6,569 bases of DNA from Acidobacteriota bacterium (GTDB lineage Bacteria > Acidobacteriota > Blastocatellia > Pyrinomonadales > Pyrinomonadaceae), in NCBI GenBank assembly GCA_003222835.1, contig QHXE01000087.1:1-6569 (forward strand). The letters are read 5' to 3'. Each line of letters begins with the position of its first letter. Position 1 is the first letter of the stretch. Made by a program: the position numbers and the translations under genes. A model generated the notes under the pieces. The model ran no database searches, was not told the origin of the DNA, and was given only the letters and a program-made list of their open reading frames with translations. Shown here one piece after another: positions 1 through 6,065 of this stretch.

Positions 1-71
1 AGGCGGTCCAGGACGCTTTGCTCAAAGACATCTACACAGCGGGCTATATCAAGGGAGTCGTGACCTTCTAA
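1..71 (+). CDS. 3' end of an unidentified protein-coding gene
   Basis: The third frame is open from the left edge and ends at TAA 69-71, giving 22 residues that finish with AGYIKGVVTF. The composition (AVQDALLKDIY, then a short hydrophobic tail) looks like a real protein C-terminus, and the stop sits directly before the inverted-repeat element that starts at 72. The other two frames read as arginine- and serine-rich nonsense. The fragment is too short to name a family. From context it could be an enzyme of the same sugar or lactate pathway, but nothing in the residues proves it. Confidence 0.55.
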   Translation, partial: AVQDALLKDIYTAGYIKGVVTF

Positions 72-265
72 CATTGCCGATTTCCGATTGCCGAATGCCG
101 ATTGTTGGTTATACTCCCAGGTAGGCGCACCAAATAAGAATCCAGTTTAGACTGCGCACTTGTGCGCGGATGCTATGGTGAGTCCGCGTTCTAAACCCGT
201 GCAGGCAATGGGCGATGATCGATCTCGATCCGAAATCGGCAACTGGCAATCGGCAATCGGCAATG
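72..265. repeat. Inverted pair of heptanucleotide tandem repeats filling the spacer before lutA
   Basis: The left arm (72-103) is built of 7-bp units: ATTGCCG 73-79, ATTTCCG 80-86, ATTGCCG 87-93 and AATGCCG 94-100. The right arm (234-265) carries the complementary units: CGGCAAC 237-243, TGGCAAT 244-250, CGGCAAT 251-257 and CGGCAAT 258-264. As 32-nt arms they match in inverted orientation at about 28 of 32 positions and enclose 130 bases. The left arm begins on the first base after the upstream stop codon. The right arm ends on the G of the lutA ATG. The element therefore equals the whole spacer. I see no transposase and no clear target-site duplication. Confidence 0.85.
154..167. other. Short perfect palindrome upstream of lutA
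   Basis: GCGCAC 154-159 and GTGCGC 162-167 are perfect reverse complements separated by TT. The site lies in the unique middle part of the spacer, about 100 bases upstream of the lutA start. It could be a regulator-binding operator or a small hairpin. There is no T-tract, so it is not a classical terminator. No regulator gene lies in the window to link with it. Confidence 0.35.
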
Positions 266-985
266 AAAGTCGGACTGTTCGTAACTTGCCTGGTCGATCA
301 GATGTGGAGTGCCATCGGCACGAGCACCGTCGAGGTGCTGAGGCGCGCCGGCTGCTCGGTCGAATTCGACGAGCGCCAAACTTGCTGTGGACAGCCGGCT
401 TTCAATACGGGCTATCGAACTGAAGCCCGACGGGTCGCGCAGCGTTTCATAGAACTCTGCGAAGAAAGCAAAGCAGAGGCGATTGTTAGTCCTTCGGGAT
501 CATGCACCGCGATGGTGCATCACTACGCGGCGTTGTTTCCCGACGATCAGCACTGGCGCGAACGAGCGCGCGCGCTTGCGGCTCGCACCTTTGAGCTTAG
601 TTCGTTTCTGGTCCGCAAACTAAAGATAGACGATGTTGGGGCGCGGTTCGCAGGTCGAGTGACGTGGCACGATGCCTGTCATGGCTTGCGCGATCTGAAT
701 GTTCATGACGAGCCGCGCCGGCTAATCAAGCACGTGCGCGGGACTGAATTTGTCGAGTTGGAAAATGCCGATGCTTGTTGCGGTTTTGGCGGGACATTCT
801 CAATCAAATATCCGGAGATCTCCGCCGCGATTCTGGACCAAAAAATTGAAGCTATTGAAGGTGCCGGAGTTGATGCCGTAGTCTCTGGCGACGCGAGCTG
901 CCTGATGCAGATCGGCGGGCGTCTGTCACGGATAGGATCGAACGCGCGGGTGATGCATTTGGCGGAATTGTTGGCGTCTCAATAG
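263..985 (+). CDS. lutA: LutA, L-lactate oxidation iron-sulfur protein (CCG-domain subunit)
   Basis: This is a 240-residue protein of the LutA/YkgE family, the small cysteine-rich subunit that works with LutB and LutC to oxidise L-lactate to pyruvate. It has two CCG domains. Domain one has C9, C41-C42-G43 and C81 (SPSGSC). Domain two has C139 (HDACHG), C172-C173-G174 (ACCGFGG) and C213. The length matches the family's usual 235-245 residues, so it looks complete. I chose ATG 263 because MKVGLFVTCLVDQ is the standard family N-terminus. An in-frame ATG at 215 would only add residues encoded by the heptamer repeat. No clear Shine-Dalgarno precedes ATG 263, because the repeat arm runs right up to it. 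The gene is followed by a REP-like element and then lutB. The same fold occurs in the iron-sulfur subunits of glycolate oxidase and heterodisulfide reductase, but the length and the lutB-lutC context favour LutA. Confidence 0.93.
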   Translation: MKVGLFVTCLVDQMWSAIGTSTVEVLRRAGCSVEFDERQTCCGQPAFNTGYRTEARRVAQRFIELCEESKAEAIVSPSGSCTAMVHHYAALFPDDQHWRERARALAARTFELSSFLVRKLKIDDVGARFAGRVTWHDACHGLRDLNVHDEPRRLIKHVRGTEFVELENADACCGFGGTFSIKYPEISAAILDQKIEAIEGAGVDAVVSGDASCLMQIGGRLSRIGSNARVMHLAELLASQ

Positions 986-1007
986 GGCACGTCAAGGATT
1001 CTTAGCT

Positions 1008-1164
1008 CCCTCTCCCTTTGGGAGAGGGTTGGGGTGAGGGCATAGCGGAGAATAATCTAAATCACTTTCTTTTCTTAATCTGACGATCTGGTAGGTGAGA
1101 GGAAAATTTAAATGGTTGCAGCCGCGCTAAACCCTCACCCTAGCCCTCTCCCAATGGGAGAGGG
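1008..1164. repeat. REP-like inverted-repeat element, first copy (lutA-lutB spacer)
   Basis: The arms 1008-1040 and 1132-1164 are 33 nt each and match in inverted orientation at about 30 of 33 positions. Each arm also folds on itself: CCCTCTCCC pairs with GGGAGAGGG across a 3-nt loop (1008-1028 and 1144-1164), followed or preceded by a GGGGTGAGGG or CCCTCACCC flank. The 91-base centre is AT-richer. A second copy of the same family lies at 3704-3868. The build resembles REP/BIME-type dispersed repeats. The hairpins have no T-tract. The right arm ends 9 bases before the TTG start of lutB, so its purine-rich GGGAGAGGG could double as the ribosome binding site. Confidence 0.88.
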
Positions 1165-1173
1165 CGCAAAGGA

Positions 1174-2611
1174 TTGAACAAAAGTCCTGTGAATCATCTA
1201 ACCGCAGAAACATTCGACGCCAACGCTCGGGCCGCGTTAACCGACACGCAATTGCGCGGAGCGCTGCGCAAAGCGACGTCTCTTTTTGGCGAGCGCCGAC
1301 TCGAAGCAACCAAAAGTCTGCCTAACTGGGAAGACTTGCGCTCTCAAGCACGCGCCATCAAAGACGAAACGTTGCTTCATCTCGATCGTTATCTCGAACA
1401 ATTCGAAGCGAACGCTGAAAAAGCAGGCGCGCAAATTCATTGGGCGCGTGACGCGGGCGAAGCAAACAGCATAGTTTGCCGTCTCGCTCGCGAAAGAAAT
1501 GCTCGACTGGCGGTAAAGAGTAAGAGCATGGCAACTGAAGAGATTCATCTCAATGCCGCTCTGGAAGCCGAAGGAGTCGAAGCGTTGGAGACGGATTTGG
1601 GCGAGTACATTATTCAGCTTGCCGGCTGAATTATTTGTCGATAAGCTGGGCATCGAGCGGACCAGCGACGTGTCGAAACTGACGAGCACTGCGCGCCAGA
1701 TTTTGCGGGCAAAATTCGGCGCGGCGGACATCGGTATTAGCGGAGTCAATTTTGGCGTTGCTGAAACCGGCACGATTATGATTTTGGAAAATGAAGGCAA
1801 TATTCGTCTAACCACCAGTCTGCCAAAAACGCACATCGCAGTGATGGGGATCGAGAAGGTCGTTCCGCGCTTCGCCGATCTTGAAGTTTTCTTGAAGCTG
1901 TTGCCGCGCTCAGGTACGGGCCAGCATCTGACGAGCTATCAATCCCTGATTACCGGAACCAAACGCCATCCTGAAGATGAAGGACCGGATGAGTTGCACA
2001 TCGTCTTGCTCGATAACGGACGCTCGCGCATGCTTGCTCGGGCGGTAACGCGGCAGTCGCTGGCCTGCATTCGCTGTGGCGCTTGCCTTAATGCCTGTCC
2101 CGTTTATCAACAGGTCGGCGGACACGCTTACGGATCGGTCTATCCTGGTCCAATCGGCGCGGTGATCACGCCCCAACTATTCGGCTTAACCAAGGCCGCG
2201 CAGTTGCCTTACGCGTCCAGCTTATGCGGAGCATGTCGTGAAGTTTGTCCGGTCAAAATAGACATTCCCGAATTGCTTTTGCACTTGCGCGCAGAGATCA
2301 CCGAAGGACAGGAGGCAGGAGGCACGAGGCACGAGGCAGGACCGGCGAAGCGTCGGAGACTTGAGCATCTCGCCTTTAAGATTTGGGCTGTGATGATGAC
2401 TCAGCCTCGCTTGTATGAATGGAGTGGAAAGCTCCTTCGGGTGTTTCAACGCTTCATCGTGCGTGGCGGAAAGATTGGAAAGGTTGGAAACGTCCTGACG
2501 ATGATCGCGCCGCCGCTCGCCGCGTGGACCAACGCGCGAGATTTGCGGCCTATAGACACAAGAAGTTTCCGCGAGCGCTGGCAAGAGACGGATGGATTCA
2601 GAGGCGACTAA
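1174..2611 (+). pseudogene. lutB: LutB, L-lactate oxidation iron-sulfur protein, disrupted by an out-of-frame deletion
   Basis: LutB normally is one protein of about 470-480 residues with an N-terminal LUD domain and two C-terminal 4Fe-4S motifs. Here frame 1 (TTG 1174 to TGA 1627-1629) encodes the N-terminal 151 residues, with VKSKSM at 114-119 and TDLGEYIIQL at 140-149. Frame 2 then carries the rest from about GCT 1625 (AELFVDKLG) to TAA 2609-2611. That part has the LUD core GVAETGTIMILENEGN, LPKTHIAVMG, the cluster CIRCGACLNACP (from 2066) and the second motif CGACREVCP (from 2225). In relatives about 19 residues, including a conserved PSHI..PA.HK motif, lie between QLA and AELF. Here a single base replaces them, so about 56 bp are missing and the frame shifts. 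The second motif has Ser where some relatives have a fourth Cys; this form is common as I recall it. GTG 1189 is an alternative start. Both halves are otherwise intact, so the lesion is recent or an assembly error. Confidence 0.88.
2314..2341. repeat. Heptanucleotide tandem repeat inside lutB
   Basis: Four consecutive 7-bp units fill this stretch: GGCAGGA, GGCACGA, GGCACGA and GGCAGGA, with a degenerate CAGGA just before. In the lutB frame they encode the odd linker QEAGGTRHEAG, just after the second iron-sulfur motif (CPVKIDIPELLLHLRAE) and before the conserved C-terminal region. That position is a variable linker in the family, so the insertion probably does not disturb folding. Seven is not a multiple of three, so gain or loss of one unit would shift the frame. 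Confidence 0.8.
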
Positions 2612-2635
2612 AAAAGGGCTGGAGTGCGGCTTGTC

Positions 2636-2847
2636 AACCGCAACGCGGTTGTGTCCTTCAGCCCCGGGTTGTCGCTTCGGCTACCCTGGGGTCAGAGATT
2701 CGTCGAATTACAACCGCAAGGCGGTTACGCCGATTTTGATTCGTCGAGGAAATGACGCAACTGCTTTGCGGTTGAATAATTCTTTCGCTAGAAATCCCAG
2801 GGTAGCCGAGGCGGCCAACCCCTGGGCTTTGGGGCGCAACCGCGTTG
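2636..2847. repeat. Composite nested inverted-repeat element (lutB-lutC spacer)
   Basis: The 335-base spacer 2612-2946 is mostly repeat. The outer arms 2641-2690 and 2796-2847 are inverted copies of about 50 nt that share CAACGCGGTTG at the outside and TCGGCTACCCTGGG at the inside, with a few differences and a 2-nt length difference between. Within and beside them is a second motif, AACCGC-N3-GCGGTT: a perfect small hairpin at 2636-2650, another at 2712-2726, and a degenerate inverted form (CAACTGCTTTGCGGTTG) at about 2759-2775. All frames through this region give low-quality translations, so I call no gene here. The remainder, 2848-2946, holds a small hairpin and the lutC ribosome binding site. 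Confidence 0.85.
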
Positions 2848-2904
2848 GGGTTAAGAGCCGAGGAAAGGCAAAGGCATACATTCAGAAGCCAAACGCGGCA
2901 AAGG

Positions 2905-2922
2905 GATCGCTTATGTGCGATC
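2905..2922. other. Small perfect hairpin upstream of lutC
   Basis: GATCGC 2905-2910 and GCGATC 2917-2922 are perfect reverse complements with a 6-nt loop. The structure ends 9 bases before the lutC Shine-Dalgarno. No T-tract follows, so it is not a standard terminator. It might influence lutC translation or bind a protein, or be chance. Confidence 0.3.
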
Positions 2923-2931
2923 TCACCAAAT

Positions 2932-2937
2932 GGGAGA
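2932..2937 (+). promoter_or_regulatory. Ribosome binding site that sets the lutC start
   Basis: GGGAGA lies 9 bases upstream of ATG 2947 and 15 bases upstream of the second candidate ATG 2953. The spacing favours 2947. It also argues against the longer open frame, which begins with a TTG at 2845 inside the repeat element. Confidence 0.65.
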
Positions 2938-2946
2938 CGCAGTTTC

Positions 2947-3681
2947 ATGATCATGGCCGATCAATTAGCAAGCGACGCGCGCACGGCAATCTTTAATTCG
3001 ATCCGCGCTCATCTTGCTGAAAGCGCTCTCCATGAGCGCGCGGCTGATGACCGAAAGTATGAGCGGGTCGCGATCGGCCCTGGGGACCGGCCGTCATCGA
3101 TTGCGCCGGCTTCTTCGGGACCTGAAGTTGCTCTTTCACCCGTCGAGATGTTTCGCGAGAGGCTGGAAATGGTCGGCGGCCATTGTATCGTCGTGCAGGA
3201 TGAGGCCGAAGCCGTGCGGTCTTTGAGTCGAATTCTTGCGGAATTACAAACTACGCCGTTACAAGCCAGACGTATTGCTTTGTCGGATGCGCCGTCCGTT
3301 TCGCGATTGATGCGCGCGGTGGAAGTCGTAGTCGAGGAACTAACAAGGTCGCCGAATGCAGCGGATCTGTTCGGTTATGACGTCGGCGTTACGACCGCGC
3401 AGGCTGCGATTGCCGAAACTGGAACGTTGGTATTGGAGTCCGAGAGCGAGCGCCATCGTTTGGTTTCGCTGCTACCGCCCGCGCACATCGCAATCGTCAA
3501 GGCCGAGGATATTTGTCAGACGCTGGGTGATGCACTGCGTTATGTTCGACGCAATGGGCAATCGGGCATGAGCCGCGCGATTACTTTTATTACCGGGCCC
3601 TCGCGCACGGCCGATATCGAGTTAACACTGACCATCGGCGTGCACGGCCCGAAAGAGTTGTACGTCATTGTTTGTATGTGA
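2947..3681 (+). CDS. lutC: LutC, LUD-domain subunit of the L-lactate oxidation system
   Basis: This 244-residue protein belongs to the LutC/YkgG family (LUD domain), the third component needed with LutA and LutB for L-lactate oxidation to pyruvate in the cytoplasm. Residues 1-60 are a variable helical and linker part. The LUD core follows: TTAQAAIAETGTLVLES at 149-165, SLLPPAHIAIVKAEDI at 174-189, and the C-terminal ITGPSRTADIELTLTIGVHGPKEL at 215-238. The AETGT and LPxxHIAxxxxE signatures are shared with LutB, since both carry the same domain. Length and ends are normal, so the gene looks intact, unlike lutB. ATG 2947 has the better placed GGGAGA; ATG 2953 is possible. The gene is 335 bases from lutB, unusually far for partners of one complex, because a repeat element fills the gap. 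A second REP-like element follows. Confidence 0.92.
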   Translation: MIMADQLASDARTAIFNSIRAHLAESALHERAADDRKYERVAIGPGDRPSSIAPASSGPEVALSPVEMFRERLEMVGGHCIVVQDEAEAVRSLSRILAELQTTPLQARRIALSDAPSVSRLMRAVEVVVEELTRSPNAADLFGYDVGVTTAQAAIAETGTLVLESESERHRLVSLLPPAHIAIVKAEDICQTLGDALRYVRRNGQSGMSRAITFITGPSRTADIELTLTIGVHGPKELYVIVCM

Positions 3682-3703
3682 CGGTATGCTCCATTTATTG
3701 ACT

Positions 3704-3868
3704 CCCTATCCCTTTGGAAGAGGGCTGGGGTGAGGGGCGAAGCTGAGAGAAAAGAAAATATAAATTCTCTTCCTCTTACAGATCGCTTGCCGAAGCGAGA
3801 AAGAAATAATTGGTTTTGGGGCTTTTCTTCGCTAGACCCTCACCCCACCCTCTCCCTTTGGGAGAGGG
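3704..3868. repeat. REP-like inverted-repeat element, second copy (lutC-transporter spacer)
   Basis: This is the same family as 1008-1164. The left arm 3704-3736 (CCCTATCCC... GGGGTGAGGG) and right arm 3837-3868 (CCCTCACCCC... GGGAGAGGG) are inverted copies, with a one-base length difference. The right arm's internal hairpin CCCTCTCCC/GGGAGAGGG is perfect. The left arm's is degenerate (CCCTATCCC against GGAAGAGGG). The 100-base centre is AT-rich like that of the first copy, and both centres end in a similar GCTAGACCCTCACC or GCTAAACCCTCACC junction, which supports a common origin of the whole elements. Confidence 0.88.
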
Positions 3869-3910
3869 AGTTAAGGACGCATTAGCTCAGAATGGGAGAG
3901 TAACTAAACG

Positions 3911-4909
3911 ATGGGGAAAATTATTTCAATACTGGTCGTGCTCGCCGCGATTGTCGCTTTGAGCTGCAACCGTTCGGGATCGAAGAGCGGAAAGAAGAAA
4001 TTGACGATCGCGGTCATCCCGAAGGGTACTTCGCATGAGTTCTGGAAAAGTATCCATGCAGGCGCCATCAAAGCTGCAAAAGAACTTTCGTCAGCAGGCA
4101 ATGACGCCGAGGTGATCTGGAAAGGCCCTTTGCGCGAGGACGATCGCGAGCAACAGATTCAAGTCGTCGAGGGCTTCGCTTCGCAGGGAGTTGACGGCAT
4201 CGTGCTCGCGCCACTGGACGATCGCGCCTTGGCCCGCCCTGTCGAGGAGGCAAAGAGCGCCGGCGTGCCGACTGTGATTATCGATTCAGCGCTGCAGTCA
4301 AACTCCATCGTTAGCTTTGTGGCCACGGACAATCGTAAAGGTGGGACGCTGGGCGCGGATCGTCTGGGCGAATTGTTGGGCGGCAAAGGAAAAGTGATCC
4401 TGCTGCGATACGCCGAGGGGTCGGCGAGCACCCAAGAGCGCGAGGATGGATTTCTACAGGAGATTAAACAAAAGTATCCGAACATCGAATTGATTTCGAC
4501 GGACCAGTACGCCGGCGCCACGCGCGATACGGCGAAGCGCGCTTCCGAGAATCTGTTGAATCGCTTCGGCGACGACGTGCAAGGCATCTTCTGTCCGAAC
4601 GAATCGACCACCGCGGGAATGTTGCTGGCGCTCCAGGATATCGGCAAGGCAGGCAAGGTAATGTTCGTTGGTTTTGACAGTAGCCAGTCATTCATCGATG
4701 CGATCCGGGCCAAGCAGTTGCACGGAATCGTGGTGCAGAATCCATTCAACATGGGTTACCTGGGAGTGCGTACCATGGTCGAGAATCTACAGGGGAAGAC
4801 CGTCGAGAAACGGATCGATACCGGCGTTAACATCATCACGCTCGATAACCTCGACACTCCGGAATCGCAGACATTGCTGCATCCGCCGCTGGATCAATAT
4901 CTGAAATAG
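3911..4909 (+). CDS. Sugar-type ABC transporter substrate-binding lipoprotein (Peripla_BP_4 / RbsB-like)
   Basis: This 332-residue protein is the extracytoplasmic binding component of a monosaccharide-type ABC importer. Residues 1-18 form a short lipoprotein signal (MGK, then a hydrophobic run), with a lipobox-like ALSC placing the lipid-modified cysteine at C19 and a charged linker (RSGSKSGKKK) after it. The mature part has the periplasmic-binding fold: LTIAVIPKGTSHEFWKSI at 31-48, GVDGIVLAPLDD at 93-104, GVPTVIIDS at 118-126, FVATDN at 136-141, GIFCPNESTT at 225-234 and VMFVGFDSS at 250-258. Likely ligand contacts by family position are F44-W45, D125, R178, N230, D256 and Q276. The start is supported by GGGAGAG at 3894-3900, 10 bases upstream. 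The ligand cannot be read from the sequence; the neighbouring lut genes suggest a lactate-yielding sugar. The RbsC-type permease follows after a hairpin element. Confidence 0.9.
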   Translation: MGKIISILVVLAAIVALSCNRSGSKSGKKKLTIAVIPKGTSHEFWKSIHAGAIKAAKELSSAGNDAEVIWKGPLREDDREQQIQVVEGFASQGVDGIVLAPLDDRALARPVEEAKSAGVPTVIIDSALQSNSIVSFVATDNRKGGTLGADRLGELLGGKGKVILLRYAEGSASTQEREDGFLQEIKQKYPNIELISTDQYAGATRDTAKRASENLLNRFGDDVQGIFCPNESTTAGMLLALQDIGKAGKVMFVGFDSSQSFIDAIRAKQLHGIVVQNPFNMGYLGVRTMVENLQGKTVEKRIDTGVNIITLDNLDTPESQTLLHPPLDQYLK

Positions 4910-5043
4910 TTCGATAAGCTTTGGCTTGTCGCTCGAAAGGGCGCAAGCTGAAGCTTGAACTCTGAACCGTGGCCAACCAATGTTCAGAGTTCAACCTTTA
5001 GGTTGCATCTTTTTCGAAAACGACAAGCTAAAGCTTATCGAAC
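4909..5043. repeat. Long fold-back element spanning the spacer between binding protein and permease
   Basis: The entire spacer is one imperfect hairpin. The outer arms 4909-4931 and 5021-5043 match at 22 of 23 positions (GTTCGATAAGCTTT.GCTTGTCG). The inner arms near 4943-4967 and 4982-5006 match at about 22 of 25 (ending TTGAACTCTGAAC). The loop is 14 nt (4968-4981). The first base of the element is the G of the TAG stop, and its last base directly precedes ATG 5044. No T-tract and no Shine-Dalgarno are visible. It looks like a miniature inverted-repeat element or a very strong RNA hairpin between two transporter cistrons. Confidence 0.88.
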
Positions 5044-6048
5044 ATGATCGCTGAGGCAAAACCTAACTGGACGGTGTCAACGTCCCGTATCGCGCGAACC
5101 TGGCTAAACCGGCTCGGTCCGTTGCTGGGGCTAGTATTGGTAATTGCAGTCTTCGCGATTCTCATCGGAAATCCTGAGCGATATCTCTCACTCAAGAACC
5201 TTCGCACGGTTCTGGCCCAGACAGTCATCGTCGGCATCGGCGCCATCGGCATGACGATGATCATCATCAGTGGTGGCATCGATCTTTCGGTGGGCTCAGC
5301 GATCGCGCTGACGGGAGTAATTGCAGCGCTGGGAATCAATGCGGGATGGTCAACGGGCGTTGCTCTCGGCGCTGGTATCATTGTCGGAGGCGCAGTTGGT
5401 TGGGTGAATGGTCTCGCGATCACGCGGCTTCGCGTCGTGCCATTTATCGCCACCTTGGGAATGTTGGGCGTCGCGCGTGGAGTCGCGAAAGGGATCGCCG
5501 GTTCGCAAACGGTTAACATGCCCGACACTTGGGCGAATGACCTGCTGCTCACGATTCCCAAACCGCAATGGTTGTTGGTTGCGCCCGGTGTCTGGATCGC
5601 AATCCTGCTGGCAGTAATTGCCGCTGTGGTTTTGCGTCGGACTGTTTTTGGACGACGGGTCTTTGCCCTGGGATCGAACGAAGCCGCCGCGCGCGCCTGC
5701 GGCATCGCAACCGATCGGCTGAAGCTTTATATCTATGCACTCGCCGGTTTGTTGTTTGGGCTCGCGGGCGTGATGCAGATGTCACGTCTGCGACAGGGCG
5801 ATCCAACTGTGGCCGCTGGTTTGGAACTCGACATTATTGCTGCCGTAGTAATCGGCGGTGGAAGTCTCAGCGGCGGCGAAGGCAGTATTCTCGGTTCAAT
5901 GATTGGCGCATTGATCATGGCGTTTCTGCGCAACGGTTGTCAGCAAGTCGGTTGGCCCAACTACATTCAGGAGATTATTATCGGCGCTCTGATCGTGATT
6001 GCAGTGGCTGTGGATCGGTGGCGCAGTTCAAGAACAGCAATGGCGTAG
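5044..6048 (+). CDS. ABC transporter inner-membrane permease, RbsC/BPD_transp_2 family
   Basis: This 334-residue, very hydrophobic protein is the membrane channel of a monosaccharide-type ABC importer. About eight to ten membrane segments are visible, for example 25-42, 57-75, 105-125, 180-198, 228-246, 262-272, 283-297 and 309-323. Family signatures are SGGIDLSVGS at 76-85 and VPFIATLGM at 132-140. GSNEAAARACGI at 210-221 is the cytoplasmic loop expected to contact the ATPase, and GGGSLSGGEGSILGSMIGAL lies at 271-290. Length is normal (about 320-340) and the gene is intact. ATG 5044 is the only sensible start, as the next in-frame Met is already inside a membrane segment. It abuts the base of the fold-back element, with no recognisable ribosome binding site. 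No ATP-binding partner is encoded in the window, so it must come from outside it. The substrate is unknown; linkage suggests the same sugar as the upstream lipoprotein. Confidence 0.92.
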   Translation: MIAEAKPNWTVSTSRIARTWLNRLGPLLGLVLVIAVFAILIGNPERYLSLKNLRTVLAQTVIVGIGAIGMTMIIISGGIDLSVGSAIALTGVIAALGINAGWSTGVALGAGIIVGGAVGWVNGLAITRLRVVPFIATLGMLGVARGVAKGIAGSQTVNMPDTWANDLLLTIPKPQWLLVAPGVWIAILLAVIAAVVLRRTVFGRRVFALGSNEAAARACGIATDRLKLYIYALAGLLFGLAGVMQMSRLRQGDPTVAAGLELDIIAAVVIGGGSLSGGEGSILGSMIGALIMAFLRNGCQQVGWPNYIQEIIIGALIVIAVAVDRWRSSRTAMA

Positions 6049-6065
6049 ATGTGGAGTGCGCGATA

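Noticed and set aside
88..115. Possible promoter with TTGCCG (88-93) and TATACT (110-115), 16-base spacing
   Set aside because: The -10 match is good but the -35 lies in the repeat arm and matches only 4 of 6; one such match in this length is expected by chance, so I did not list it.
215..262. Upstream ATG extension of lutA
   Set aside because: It adds 16 residues encoded by the heptamer repeat, while MKVGLFVTCLVD at 263 is the normal family start.
237..264. CRISPR-like repeat array
   Set aside because: The units are contiguous heptamers without spacers.
1008..1028. Rho-independent terminator after lutA
   Set aside because: The 9-bp GC-rich hairpin is not followed by a T-tract; TTGGGGTGAGGG follows, and the same hairpin recurs in inverted copies, which fits a repeat better.
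1618..1632. Programmed ribosomal frameshift joining the two lutB frames
   Set aside because: A slip could join the frames but could not restore the missing conserved segment of about 19 residues, and no slippery run is present at the junction.
1237..1836. Minus-strand open frame of 199 codons across lutB
   Set aside because: It lies opposite well-recognised lutB coding sequence and its translation resembles no protein family; it is an antisense shadow.
2592..2996. Plus-strand open frame covering the lutB-lutC spacer
   Set aside because: It is mostly translated repeat arms and overlaps both lutB and lutC; no family features are visible.
4159..4752. Minus-strand open frame of 197 codons opposite the binding protein
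   Set aside because: Antisense to a clear Peripla_BP_4 gene, with no domain signature of its own.
5028..5705. Minus-strand open frame of 225 codons opposite the permease
   Set aside because: Its proline-, alanine- and threonine-rich translation is the usual antisense image of a hydrophobic membrane protein gene.
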